Numbered from the stretch's first letter, positions 46,255 through 58,939 are shown. The stretch: DNA of 64,000 nucleotides from Rhynchosporium graminicola (GCA_900074885.1 FJUW01000072.1:116274-180273); one strand, 5' to 3'. Notes: generated from the sequence alone by a model not told the origin. A program made the numbers and translations.

Positions 46255-47095
46255 TTTGGGGATGGAGATGAGGTTTGAAATTGAGGAATTAGGAATTTAG
46301 AATTCAAGATGGGGAATATTTCGAATGATTGCTAAATCGATATGTTCAAATCAGATGTCGAGGTGAGAACGAAGATATTTGTCGATGTAAGGATATTCCG
46401 AAAGGGAGGCTAGATGTCGATGACGTACCACGTACTTGTAGATGGCTATGGTCACGTGATATTACCAAAAATATAAGTCTTGGTGTGGGTCATTCTCACA
46501 ACTGAATCCTCAGATGGAGGTATGGAGGTTCAAAGAATACTAGAGGGTAAGGTATACTCCCAGCTTCAATCTACAAAGAATCCCCTTTGGACCAGCGACC
46601 GTTATATCGAGTGTTGACTGTCGCTTCGCGTAAGCGAGGCATCATAGTGGTGAACTTCTCAGAATCCCGAATTTTGGCACTGTATAAGCTACGATGAAAG
46701 AGTAACGACCAGGTAGATCACGGGACACGATCCTTTACGATGATACAGAATACTAAACTAGAATGATCCCTGTCATCGCTGTCTTTTCATACCACCCACT
46801 CGCTCAGCGCTTCTGTGTTCAGCCTATCAGCGAAAACCAATACACCAAGTCGCTCGTAAATTTCAGTCACAATACTTAAATGACGTAATACCAACACTTT
46901 TATATCCTGGTGCTTGAATTGACCTGCCCAAAAACATTGTACCATATCAAGCTTCACCGAGGATAATCCATAGAATAGCGGTTGTAGTAAATCACCAATC
47001 AAGAGGATTTCGCAACAGCACGACTTTACTTTGACTCATGGTACAGTATAAGCCTGGTCTCGTATTTATAGGCCTCAAGATATCTGAAAAGTTTA
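46255..47095. other. intergenic, no gene seen
   Basis: This is the promoter side of the two-TM gene and the 3' flank of the MFS gene. A CACGTG palindrome lies near 46454. No coding evidence is seen. Confidence 0.5.
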
Positions 47096-48865
47096 CTATT
47101 CTAACAGCCTACTTTCTTCCTCCTCGTGGTGCTCACCTATCCGCTTACTACCACTCGGCGGAAAATACGCAAACAAGAGAACGAAGAAGCCTATCAATGC
47201 CACAGCCTATATGTATCAGTATCTCAACCGTCGAAGGAAAGATGCACCACTCACAGCATTGCAAATAAACACGAGATTTATCTTCCCTGCTTCCGCGAAA
47301 GCCGCAAAGACAAATCCGAAGACAGAAACTGTAATTCTATCATTTAGCATATGATCTCTAGTAATCCGCAGGGTAGCGATTCTTACTGGTAGTCAATGTA
47401 GCCACCATTTCAACAAGAGTGATAGCGCTAAGCGCATCTGTTCTTTCAGAAGGCGAACACATCTGAATGATCGTTCCCTTCGCACTAGAGCCAGTGCCTG
47501 ACGCGAAAGGCAGAAGGACAGCCACCAGATACAGTTGCCATCCCTGCGTGACAAAAGTTGCACATCCTGTCAGTATACAATCTGCGAGTAAACTGTATCG
47601 ACTATACTGCAGATCAAAGTCAAACGTCTCATGCTCGTTCTTCAGATGTGGGAAATGTACGGGTTCTTCATCATGATCTCCGACTTCCCCAACCATATCA
47701 TTCGGTTCATTCGGCAATTCCTCCTCTTGTACCGAGGTGGCTTCTGAATCATTAACATACTTTGCATTAGAAAACCGCGCTCTCCCGTACGAGATGATAT
47801 GCGGGAATATAGACGTCAGGAAGATTCCCCTCACGAACGAGTTTAGCGAAATCAGATATCCATTTTCGGTCGTCCCAAAACCGTACACATCGGTAGCGTA
47901 CATCTGCAGTAGGACGGGGATGAAACCCGTAGCGAGAACACCGAGAAAGACGCCTATTCCAAGAAGAATAGTCCCGTATTGGGTCCTGATTTGGCCGTTT
48001 GGTGTTATCCATTTCTGAGGCGTGAAGACTTTGAGAGGCCCAAAGAATTTGGTCAATTTAGTGGTTGGAGCTAAATTTACGGTCTTGTCGGGAGGTATCC
48101 ACGGAAGTGCAACTAAGACATAGATGGATGAAAGCGTAAAGAGAGCGAGAGTGACTTGGAACGGAGCGAGGATTCCAAAGACGTCGCTGAGAACTCCACC
48201 AAGCAAGAAGGCTAGTGCTGTTCCTAAAAATGAGCAGCCTTGAAGTTTTCCGAGAGCGCCTGTTCTTTCACTGGGTTCTAGAATCTCGGCCACGTAAGAG
48301 TTGAGTGCAAGGAGGTAGCCGGCTGGCCCTCCGATGATGCATATTATCTGCGATGCTTGAATAATTATCATTCCGTCCGCACCTCCAGTCATGACACCAA
48401 AATTTTGGATGGCGAGACGAACTGCGGGCCAGAAAACCGAGTTCAGGAGAGCTGCTCTGACGCCGAGTTTCTTGATGGCCCAGCTGGTCAAAAATAAATT
48501 TGCCACGCCGAACAATGTCGTTGAGGCGCCGAGTAAACTGAATGCTCGAGCGGTCCCGGCTTCAATGGCATGGTTATTGCAACGATCTCCGCGTGATGGT
48601 TCTTGATGATCGGTGTAATAAGCCTCACATGTCATGAGACGGAAGACGTAAAGTAATCTGTAATAAGAAATAAGCACGTATTCAATGCCTATTCTTGGAG
48701 ATCTTACGGAACTTGGGTAACACCAAAAGATAATGATATAACGAATCCACATAATAATGCTCGATACAGTACTGATTTGCCATATTTAACTGGTTCCGGT
48801 GGCGATTGAGATATTAGAGGTGTCCTTTCATCTGCCCGTAAGGCATTGGCTTGAAGGACCGCCAT
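47096..48865 (-). CDS. major facilitator superfamily transporter (SLC46-like)
   Basis: This four-exon gene on the minus strand has exons 48865-48708, 48657-47387, 47328-47255 and 47206-47096 (introns 50, 58 and 48 bp), giving 537 residues in one frame. Twelve hydrophobic segments are visible, in two halves joined by a long hydrophilic loop (about 330-390) rich in Glu and Asp. Near the start, FRLMTCEAYY followed by GDRCNNHAIEAGTA matches the pattern of the SLC46/HCP-like MFS branch, whose human members carry folate and related solutes. Fungal members of this branch are poorly characterised. The motif SERTGALGKLQG lies in the loop after TM4-5 and PSERTDALSA repeats it in the second half, which reflects the internal pseudo-symmetry of MFS proteins. 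The C-terminal tail is acidic (HHEEEESRLLE). The substrate is unknown. Confidence 0.92.
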
Positions 48866-51800
48866 AATTTTCCATGGAGGATAAAGAACTTTAGCAGGAA
48901 AAATTATTTATAGGGGAGTCATGCAGTAATCAATGGATGCTAGGGAGCTGTAGAGTGGGGGAAGAAGGGTGGGACCTGCATTTAGAGCGGGTCCTTTTAA
49001 CATCAAATGTGCGGCCAATCAGTGTCCGATAGTACCTGATTGCCCACTTTTATATATAGAAACACATGATTCATGTGGTTGATTTTTATTATACTAGTCT
49101 AAATATGCCAGAGTATCCAAGTCCAGATGAAGTCTCAAAGTCTATTGGCCTCTGGTTGTACCTTTGGAAACCCTCTACGAATAGTTGTGGTCCAGTACAT
49201 CAGCGAGTGGCTGATTCCTAGGTCTGGAGCCGACCATGTGAAGGCCATAGAAGCTTGACTGTTGCAGGCAGTAGTTCAATTTCATCTGCCGAAGACAAAA
49301 TCTGTATGCCCAATGCTTATTATAAGATATCCAAATGAAACTACGAGAAGTCTTGAATCCTTCATCAAGTCTGAATGGGTCTGAAACTCACTCGGTACTG
49401 TATAATGTGTCCTATCATTGGTTTGCCTTTCTCTTATTGTCTTTCAGCCTCAGTGATTCATTCCAAAGTTTATGAAATTGCCAAAGTGAAAGTGAAGGCG
49501 AACCGTTCTGTGGTTGTCTCTGTAGCCAAGCATTTTGACTTTCCGCTTGAAAACTTCAACTGACTGAAGCACGACAGCACCTAGGCGTTCAAGGCGCCTG
49601 TCTTGGACATTGACGCAGTCCGTTATATTTAAAGCGACTACTTCATATCCAGGTATATTAAATAACACTTTATTGCTTTAATAACCAGAAACCCGCATTT
49701 ATTAGCTCGACAAGGTCATTGATAGATAGACCTCTGCTGTTAGCCAATATCTAACCAATCTTTATAGACTTGATGAGGTTACTTAGACTCTGCCAAAGAA
49801 TCTATTTATTGGAAGAATCTTCATAAATAAAAAATGGTGGGTTTATAAGACCTCGTAGTTGTACAAACCAAGGCAGGGAATGACTCGCAGATTCGACATC
49901 TGTATAAAATTCAGTTTGTACATACGAGTCCTCTTCCTCCCGATCAACTATTCAGACATAAGGAGGCAGCCAAGCAATTTGTAAGTCTGCCTCTTATTCA
50001 TTGTCGAGACCTTTCGTATTTTGGTATCAATCGACCGCCACAATTACAAATACCAATATTACCAATCATAACTTGAAGTTTAGGTCAACTTGAACTTAGC
50101 CTCAAGGCCCCTAATCAAGATGTGTTTCAAGAATGACATTGTTGCCAGTCAAAAGTACAGAATCTTGATCAAAGCTTCGTAATGGCATTCCATATTTGGG
50201 TTAGCATCTTGCTATCTTTCAGATGGGAAGTCGCCGTGATGAAAAAGTGGCAGGAGGGAAACAAATTGCTCGAAATCAAGACAGAAAAACTTAGAACATG
50301 TTACGAGAAGTTTTGGGCTCAGAAAATGACTGGGATGAATGTCTGTTTGGGTGTAGTAGGATATTTCACAACCGAAAATTATCTTTGAGAGTCTGTTTGT
50401 GTGGCCCGCCATGTTTGCTCCACCTTGACCCTATACCTACATCATGCATTTGGACAATCCACCTATCGTTTATGTTTTCGGACTAAAGAAACGTGAATGG
50501 AGCTCACTGAAAACCAACCTTTCTACATCTATTTCCATAATCTAAACCCCGAGTTCCATAAAGCAGGCCTGAAATGTGAGAAAGTGAACAGTCATTCACA
50601 TGAATGAAATATCGGATGAAATTCCGGCTGGTGGGTATTAACAGATGCATTAGATTTCCCTCTTCTCAAGTCATGCCATAACATTTGCGATGCGTTTCAG
50701 ACCACCACAGCTTCTGGCACATGACTTGACAAGCATCCTGTCATGTTATAGTCACCTGCTTGGAATTATCTTAGTAAATCTTAGTCATCACTTGCACACT
50801 CTTGCTCGTTGTTCCATCTCTCCAACCAGCTTCCGTACTCATCTCAACATAACAATTCGTACCATGTCTTCAAATTGGTTATCAGCAGCAGTGTTCTCAA
50901 ACAAAGATTGAATATCAACCTAGCCTTTGTTCGTTGTCACACAGCTGCGCCTGAAAGCTCCATCGAGTGATCTTCCAGCTTTGCTAGTCTGTCAGCAATC
51001 GTCGAGTCTCTCCGTCTGCTCGCATCCTTCGCAATCTCAAGACTTCTCGTCAATTCCAAGGCGGCTCTGTCACCACTCGTTCTTTGTCTCTCGGCCTGCC
51101 AGCCTGAAAATTTGTAGACGCGCGTCATGAAATGAGGACGGGGCCAGGGCGAGCATAGCTCAGCCTCCACGATGCTACACATCCTTCTCTTTGCCACGTA
51201 TACGTTCCACAGGCGTGTTTGAATGAAACTTCAGCTTTTGCCCTTTCGTCTTTCCTGAAGATCACCCGGAATTTCAGAATCTTTAGGGAATTAAGAGGTA
51301 GATGGTGTGAGTGCCATCGCGTGTGCAATGTGGAAGATCCGCAGCTGCAGCTGACAGTCAAATTTGATGAGAGCGTCACGATATCTCCTGCCAGTATCAC
51401 TGATCTCGCTTTCTATCAATTTGCAAGGGAATGGGGATCGGTTCAAGCCGGATATCAGTCTCCCTAAGCAGCATTTCAGGACATCTTCCAAAATCTTACT
51501 TTTCAGTGATTGCTCCGACACCTGCATCGGATCACCGGAGTCATTGTTTAGAGCAGCTAAAATTTTGATATACAGGCAACGAGGCAGACTGGATGCCATT
51601 TTCGATACGAGGCAGACACAGCCTTTCCATTGATAGAACCCTTCTCTTGGCCAGGTACATCTCCCAGCCCTTTGTTATCAGTATTATACTCCGACTTCCT
51701 ATGTACTATAGTACAACCTTTTGTCACTGTCAGATAACAATGTATCATTGTGGTTGGCGTGTTTCTCGTCTCACTATTTAAACGAAGAAGCCTAACGAAT

Positions 51801-52173
51801 ATTGCTCACACGCGAAAGCAACGTCACCACCCCCCTCATTGATCACACCCTTTTCTTTAAAATATGCCTTCATACTCACTCACCGAGATCCCTGTCGCGA
51901 ATTGCCTTCGTTCGTCTTCCCTTGTCTCCTATCCTCCGGTGTTTCGGCTACATCGCTGGTACCAAAGAACAAAGCCATATCAGCTGGGCCCCACCCGCTT
52001 CAATAATCCTGCATTTCACTTCTTACCTTCTTACTCGTTCCGGAATTGTAAAAATGGTCCACTCATTGTTGAAAGGATAAAGTGGCCTAAACACTCCGCT
52101 GTTAGTGCTGGCCTCGCATATCCAGACATATCATATCTCGCGATCTGAACACCGCATTGTTTATCTAGAGATC
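48866..52173. other. long intergenic with uncertain frames
   Basis: This 3.3 kb has no gene that I can support. The first about 200 bases are the MFS gene promoter. On the minus strand, two frames (51599-51291 starting MASSLPRCLYIKILAALNN, and 51100-50937 containing AERQRTSGDRAALELTRSLE) could be exons of one small helical protein, but the joining splice sites are not clear. Other frames begin at GTG or TTG and lack domains. Confidence 0.4.
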
Positions 52174-53070
52174 ATGTCTGGTAGACATCATAAAAAAGAG
52201 TCTGGTACGCCGAAATGCGCAGATTGCGTTACATTGAACACTCATCGAGCAAGACCTTTACCTACATTACACTGCGCCAATCGTGGGTTGCCCTCTACAG
52301 TATTGTTCTATACGGTGTGCTGACACGGCCTAGATGCATGTCCGGCAATTGAACCCTCTGGTAATGTTTGCGGCAAGAAAAAGTCCAAAGACGACTACGG
52401 ATGCACGTTTCGTCAGTGGACGATTCTCACAGTCACGAAAGTACAGCACGCTGATGACAAATAAACCGTCTTCCGCCGCGTCCACCCCGTGTCTGCGAAG
52501 TCGAAGATTGCATCCTACTACCAGCGAAATTGTCACTTTTCTGTAAATTGCGTAAGATCCATGATGCCGTCCCTACAGGTATAAAGGCTGACCTTTCAGA
52601 TAAATGTGCATATTCTGGTTGCCTCGAATTTGCGAATGCCACAGGCAACCAGGACTTCTGTGATAGTCGTACGTAGCGCTTCTTCCATATGCATCATTAT
52701 TTACGATTAACGGCTATAGACAAATGCTGTGTTCAGCAATGCCAGAGCTTACGGAAAAGGAATCGAGTTGATAATGACCTCAAACTGGCCGTCTTCTGTT
52801 TCCTACGTAAGCATGAGTCGAGCACAAAATGAAGATTCCTAGCAGCTAATATATTTCTAGACGAGTGCGAGACCAACGGATGTGAAGAACCAAAAGTATC
52901 CCGTGGACACTGTCGCACCCGTGAGTCGAAAGAATGACTAAGTCAAGAACAAGAGGACTGACCAGATCCCAGATTACTGTACCTTTCCCAAATGTCCGGC
53001 TGCGCGTCGCACAGACTTTGAAAATAGCACATTATGTCCTAAACATTTCCGCGAGAAGCTTGAAACATGA
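52174..53070 (+). CDS. modular Cys/His protein, one C-x4-C...C-x2-H module per exon
   Basis: Seven small exons are proposed: 52174-52282, 52334-52411, 52501-52551, 52600-52668, 52720-52806, 52861-52920 and 52973-53070. They give 183 residues. The introns are 48-54 bp except the second (89 bp). Every junction is phase 1, and five of the six split a His codon as C|AC or C|AT. Exons end in HCAN, GCTF, LFCKL, DFCDS, AVFCFL and GHCRT, each completed by that His to make C-x2-H, except the second junction. The next modules open with a C-x4-C pair: KCAYSGC, KCCVQQC, ECETNGC and YCTFPKC. The last exon closes with LCPKHFREKLET. This is the ligand pattern of a small treble of zinc sites, so zinc binding is likely but unproven. 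There is no signal peptide. Exon 3 is doubtful: its expected acceptor is missing. I know of no named family with this layout. Confidence 0.7.
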
Positions 53071-54047
53071 AATCTTGAGACAGTACTTGATCTATTCCTG
53101 TCATGTAATTGTGCTTGTCTTTCGATGCTCAAAGTGGCTATTCTATCACTATCCAGGCCCATCTAACACAATTGCGCGTTTGAACAACCGATTCTGGGAC
53201 AATTTCAAAGAGATTGGTTGGATCTAAAGGCTGAGATGCTGGAATCTGTATGTTAGATACTATCATGTTGGATTTGCTGGTCCTCCGGATAAGTCTGTGA
53301 TCGGAAACTGAAGCTAGATAGAACTATACTGGGGCTTGGACTGGTAGTGGGTAGAGACACTAGTAATCAGCTACTATTCTTGCCTTTCATTTTCAAACCC
53401 GGCTCCCTCTTTGCTAGAAAGTGGTAAGATAGCCGGTATATGGTGTGCCGAAGTAGCCCACCACTAATACTTAGCACACGCACACACCTGCACATGTATA
53501 TATATCTCCCTACATTCTGCAGAACCATAATCTACATCCACAATCTATCACTCTTGAATTTCTGCAGTGATTGATCCTCCAAAAGAAAAAAACAGAAAGC
53601 ATGGAACGAATGCACGTCGCAGCACTCGTAATGTCCATAGAATTGGTGGGCTTTGTATGGGCCTCGTGTTCTTCCTTTGATCTCGAACTATCGGAACATG
53701 TCATTCGATTCGCTACTCTGGGAATGAGATTAAACCTCATCTACTACAGCTCGAAGTCATTAATTATCGGCGTGTTGTTTTATCTGGAGGCTATTCTTGC
53801 CCTCTTGATTGACCTCCTTGAAATAAGTGCGAACCGAAGGCGCCATGTTGGATAGGATCACGATGTTAACGACGTAAGTGTTCCTATTCAAACGACATCG
53901 GAAGCGATGTTGTATCATGTCGAAAGGAGTTGAACCTTGTTTAGAAACGCGGTCTGCCTTCATCGGGCGGTAAAGGACTCAAAGGTTCAAAACTCCTCTT
54001 GCTCATGATTTATATCTGCGGAGTTTGAGTTTAAAGCACGCAGTCGG
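53071..54047. other. intergenic, no gene seen
   Basis: A hydrophobic plus-strand frame with an ATG at 53601 (MERMHVAALVMSIELVGF) runs to 53855 but has no recognised family. The rest is the 3' flank of the second P450. Confidence 0.45.
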
Positions 54048-55892
54048 TTATTCCGACGAATGTACCCTCGCACTGAACACGACATCAATATTCGGCACCG
54101 TGGCCATGAAGCAATCTCTTGTTCCCTTCATAAAGATCTCCATATCAAAGTCCCTCACAACACTCTCCGCCAAACAGATATCGAATTCAGAAATTGTCCT
54201 TGCGACGACATCTCTCAACTCCATCATCGCCAGGTTCTTGCCCGGACAATTGGTCATCCCGGTCGAGAACGGTATGAAAGCCTGTCGATTGAGGACTAAA
54301 TCCGGTCTCGTCGTCCAGCGCTCGGGAATGAATTCTGTAGGACGTGAAAAATTACGCGCGTCTCGGTGGAGAGTGTAGGTTGGCATTGAGAGGATGGTGT
54401 CTCGTGGGATGTAAGTCCCTTCTTGAGAGAGAGACTTGGTGTGGAGACGCGAGGGTATTAGTAGTGGGATGTCTAAGTTTGTGCGTTGAGATGCGAAGAG
54501 CGTCGGTGGATAAAGGCGGAGAGTTTCATTGATTATTGAGTCGAGGACTGGAGAACTTGTCGCGCAGGAGAACATTGATGGGTTACTTGTGAGTCGAAGG
54601 TCTATTTCTGCTCTGAGCTGGGATACGAGGGTTGGCGATGATGCGAGAATTGTGAAAATAGTAGTCAATGCTGTTGCCGTTGTGTCGCTATAGAGTATTA
54701 CAATCTGGTAATGGTCAGTGTTTTGAGTGCAACATACCTGCCTGCAGCGACGATCACTCGCGAGTCTGCGAAGAGGAGATTGTTGCCCTTCTTAGTATCA
54801 GGAGTATTTGCTATCAAATACTGCATGAGATCAGGCTTCTCCGTTCCTCGCTATAGAGTTTCTCGTTAGTTGCAAGTTTTGCGGAACCTTTCCCTGGGTC
54901 CATTCTGTGGAAATATGGATTTGGGACGTACATTCTTCCTCTCCTGCAACATCTTTTCGCTCCAATCGTTCCAAACTTTCAGTGGGCCAGGTAGGAAGGC
55001 AAATGTCGTCAAAAGTGTCATAATCCATGGCACGTGGTACAGCAATCCCAGAGCGAATGTGGCTTCTTTGAGACCAGCCATCACGGACTTTGCGGTATCG
55101 CTCTGGGTTCCACTCATGAATCCACCTGCTTGACCGAAGGCTAGCTGAGTAGTCACATCATAGCTATAATATATTGTAACATCGTTAATTGTAAATGGTG
55201 AATTTAGGCTTGATCTTATGCGTGTCAAAAACGTGCTTGTGAAACCCTCTATCTGAGGCTTATAAGTTGAGACCACTGTGAAGTTGTCAGCTTGGAGAAT
55301 TTTCAACGCCACTTCTAATTATGTTACATGTCTTCAAACTCGAATCCCAGACCTTCCTTCTTCGGGTATGAAAGTCCCTGTCTCTAGTCGTGTTCACACT
55401 TTCCTCCATGGAGTCGTAGACTGGACCCTTCCCAGGTTTGGCTCCGTAACCCAAAATATATCTCATCGCAGCCGGATCTGCGATGGATAACTCCCGAGGC
55501 CCAGTGCGCACGTAATCTCCATACTGGGAGTGTAGCGATTGAACTACCTGATGCCATTTGAGACCACTTCTCGCCGTAAGTGTTAAAGAGTGAAGTTGCG
55601 TAAGCTTTGCAAGTCGTCGTCCCGGGAAACTTCTGAGAGGATGGAAGAATTGGCGATAGATGGCAATGGATATAAAAAGTGTAGCAGTGAAGATCGTGGT
55701 TAGAAGAACTGAGAGAAGACGTGTTGTTGAAAGGGTGTATTGTAGCGCAACTGGCGAAAGACAGAATGTCGTCAACAGAAGCAACGGGTGTGTGTCGACT
55801 TCAATGCGATTGAATAATAACAAATGCGCGACGACGCCCAACAATGCCGCCGTTGCGAGCATAATATGCGTACTTGGTGTTGCTTCTTCCAT
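54048..55892 (-). CDS. cytochrome P450, tryprostatin-hydroxylase-like group
   Basis: This four-exon gene on the minus strand has exons 55892-55328, 55275-54932, 54850-54738 and 54687-54048 (introns 52, 81 and 50 bp), giving 553 residues. The long N-terminus has about three hydrophobic segments before RQFFHPLRSFPGRRLAKL, which is the proline hinge and B-region of ER-bound fungal P450s. The I-helix motif is AAGSDTTATA (D342), the K-helix is ETLR (395-398), and the meander is FIPERW (460-465). The haem loop is FSTGMTNCPGKNLA with ligand Cys488; the usual Arg two residues before the Cys is Thr. Many annotated relatives of this architecture are called tryprostatin B 6-hydroxylase-like or benzoate 4-monooxygenase-like, so the substrate cannot be read from the sequence. 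It is complete, with an ATG at 55892. Confidence 0.94.
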
Positions 55893-57696
55893 TGTAATAG
55901 ATGTTGATGCGCTTTGACTTCAAGATGCGGGAGGAGAGAAGAAGAAACGTTGGCCCCCATTCCTGCTGCGAATAAGACATGGTTTAGCAGGGCCTAGAAT
56001 CTGCACTGTTGGCAAATAATATGCCGACAACAATCTATTGGTGGCACATGTAGGGACTTTGGAGGCCTTACATGCGGCCAAATCCTTTTTTGGCAGCCTG
56101 CATGCATGAGCCGTCCCGGCAGATCTACAATGGCGGAATTCTGTCTTGATCCGGAAAAAGGATCCTGCGGCCATGATTTGATCGACAACACTAGAGTAGG
56201 GGATTTTTTCGATGGCCCAAGAGGATTTCTCTATGATTTAATTTCCTATAGATTAGAGAGGGAAATTGTGCTCTTTCAGACATGAAGAAGTCATAAAAAA
56301 AACTTGAGACTAGGTTGATTCGTTCTTGGCAAATATCCGACTAGCCAGATGTAAGTCAGATTCGTAGATCGGTATGAATGCCGCGAAGGTATTTCAGCAC
56401 ACTTCGGGAGCAAAACTCCAGGGTCATATAACTTCTGGATGACTCCACTTATGGTAATGACAGAGGCTGAATCACTCACGACTTCCCAAGAATCGACTGG
56501 CCGAAGACAAATCTACATACCTCGATTGAGATCAATCAGATACATGAGTTACTAAAATACTTTGAATCACATGTCAACTCATATGCGGATTGGCATCTCA
56601 AGCAGAGAAACTTCTTGCTGCTCAGTTGAGGTAAAGATTTTCTCACCTGTCGGACTTTTTGCTTTATGTATTCAAGCTGGCTAAGAGTCAAATTTATATT
56701 CATATAAACTTTAACGACAGATGGAATTGTTATAGTACAGACTAGAAGTGACCGTGGAGAAAAAACTCAGTAGCCAGGTTTGATGAGCTCATAAACAACC
56801 TAATTCCTTCTCATCAAGCTCATGAAATAGTGCGTGCGGAAAGGTGCTGGTAACAGACTGTGAGCTCTCGATCTTTTGTGTAGATATATATGCAGGATAT
56901 ACATTGTTAGACAATTGAATTGTCTCTAATGCGTCTCTTGGTAATGCCGACATGTCACAGTGTCCTAAAATCGTCTGGCAGAATTGTTATGTTGAATTTG
57001 GAGTTTTGAGTTTGGAAGGTAAGCGAACTCGCTTAGAGCCAGGAAAAGCGTCAAATCAAGTTTTGTGATCCTGGAAGAGTGTTTAGTCGGAGGCTAGGTT
57101 TGTTCAACCAATAATCCAGTAAATCCAAAACACAAACTCCTACTCAGTATATCCACAACTTTTCCAAAACCCCACAGTATAGGCGTCCTCGAAATATCTC
57201 TTTCTAACTCCTTACTCTACAGTTTCACATCAATTAATAATCAAAACCCCCACATGTACTTTAGTCCTTAATCCTCCCAATCAAATCATACGCATACAAC
57301 GACAAAACTACTTCTCGTCCTCTCACCTCAACCTTCGAAACATCAAACACTCACTTACCCTTTTTCAATAAATTAAGAAAAGGATTCACGCTGAAACCTT
57401 TGCTAAATATATAAGCTCAAGGGACGAAGGATACCTGGGCCTTGGCATCCCAAATCCTCATCACAAGACTCTTTGTAGTACTTGTATAGTAGAATCGTCC
57501 TCGACTTCAACAGGTCGAGATTGTCAACTCAAGAAACTGTTAGTCTATGTCTCATAGCTTTCTCCCTTGACAGGTCTTGCCGCAGAACGAAGTTTATGTA
57601 AATACTCCTCGCCTATTGAAAACGCCACCAACCTCAATGGTACTCAAATGAAGTTAACACGATGACCCTATCGGAGGCGAAACTGGTAGCATTAAT
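55893..57696. other. intergenic, no gene seen
   Basis: This contains the promoter of the second P450 and AT-rich sequence with short domainless frames. Confidence 0.5.
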
Positions 57697-58866
57697 TTGC
57701 CTCGTAGTCATTTGAGGGATCTGTGCGCAGCGGTTAGACAGCCGCGTTACAGCCCGGGCGATAGGTTCGCGGACCCGCGCGATAGTTCAACTTGTTTCAC
57801 ATGTTGTTTCGAGCATTCATGCCCCAATCTAGCCAGAGTGGTCATAGACTATCCGAAAAATCAACTTGTTTTGACATACTCTCATATAAGGAGATTTGAT
57901 ACGTACGTCAGAACAGCCGTTGTTCTGACATTCCTCAGGAACTGTGCCGAAGACATATGGAAGCCACCCTGAAAATTACTCACTGACAACGAATATTTGA
58001 GTCGCTTTGGACTAACATGAGCTGCAAGGACTTCCGATATGGTTGCCGATCTAGAACGTGCACCAGGCAAAGTTGGAGGATGAACGCGGACTCTCCCGGT
58101 GCTACGGCATAGCCCAAAGCTTATCCTGATACCGTCAAAGCCAAAGCTTGAGGCTTGGTTATCTCAGAGAAAAACTGAGAGAATACCAAAGTGACACTTC
58201 AGGCAGTCATTCTTTGTATTTCGAAAGCTCTCGCTACCATGTACAGCTGATGCTGACGTGTCTACCAACTGTAAAGTATTTGAATGTTTTCGACCGTTCT
58301 TTCGACGAAAGTCTTCAATGTCTCTCGACGCTAGCATATTGTGGCTCGGATTTCGGCCTAGGTTTCGTCTTATCCGATGTTTTGAACCGTAAAGAATCGC
58401 CAGCTCAAGCAAGATTCACATACCTGCTGAGATTGGACTGAGCTTGTTTTCAGTAGCTCAGGGTGTCAGAGTCCCATTCCCGATAAACGTTAATGCAATA
58501 TCCGTGGGGCTGTCCTGGTGGGAAACGAATCTGCAGCCACTTGTCCAGAAGTTTAACCTAGGATTACGAGACATGTAGCCGGGTTGGATGCGTATTACTA
58601 AGAGACTAGCTTCAAGAAGTTTCGCAAGCTATGAAGCATTGATCTCATCTGTCGTTATTTCAACACCTATCTGCCCTTGGCGACAATACGACTCTCCACA
58701 CAGATGAACCATACAACTTCAATACTTCTCCTTACCTGACACTTAAGAGCTATTTTAGCTCACAAGAAGGTCAAGATGTCATCACAATCAGAGAAGGGTT
58801 CGCTGAGGAATACCTCCCCAGAACCAGGTTTACCACTACGATCAAAATTGTAGCCTCCCTACCTTG
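57697..58866 (+). pseudogene. decayed gene, possibly F-box/LRR-like
   Basis: Three protein-like segments lie in order on the plus strand in different frames. At 57697-57972 a frame resembles the region after a fungal F-box (LVLTYSHIRRFDTYVRTAVV). At 58148-58441 a frame contains CLPTVKYLNVFD and SLQCLSTLAY, like the leucine-rich middle of such proteins. At about 58700-58866 a frame reads DEPYNFNTSPYLTLKSYF then GFAEEYLPRTRF and ends at a stop. They cannot be joined through clean introns, so I take this as a frameshifted relic. The family call is a weak resemblance. Confidence 0.35.
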
Positions 58867-58939
58867 AAGTTTTGTCACCTATGGCTAATTCCGCGATCGT
58901 AGGTCTTTTGGAAACTCATCAGTCGAAAGTTTCGATAGC

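Noticed and set aside
53601..53855. hydrophobic plus-strand ORF (MERMHVAALVMS start)
   Set aside because: Could be a tiny membrane protein, but there is no homology cue, splice support or conserved pattern; left unannotated.
57715..57790. tRNA-like text (GCAGCGGTTAGACAGC and GGTTCGCGGACC)
   Set aside because: No seven-base acceptor stem can be paired and the anticodon arm is absent; the T-loop does not match GGTTCRANNC.
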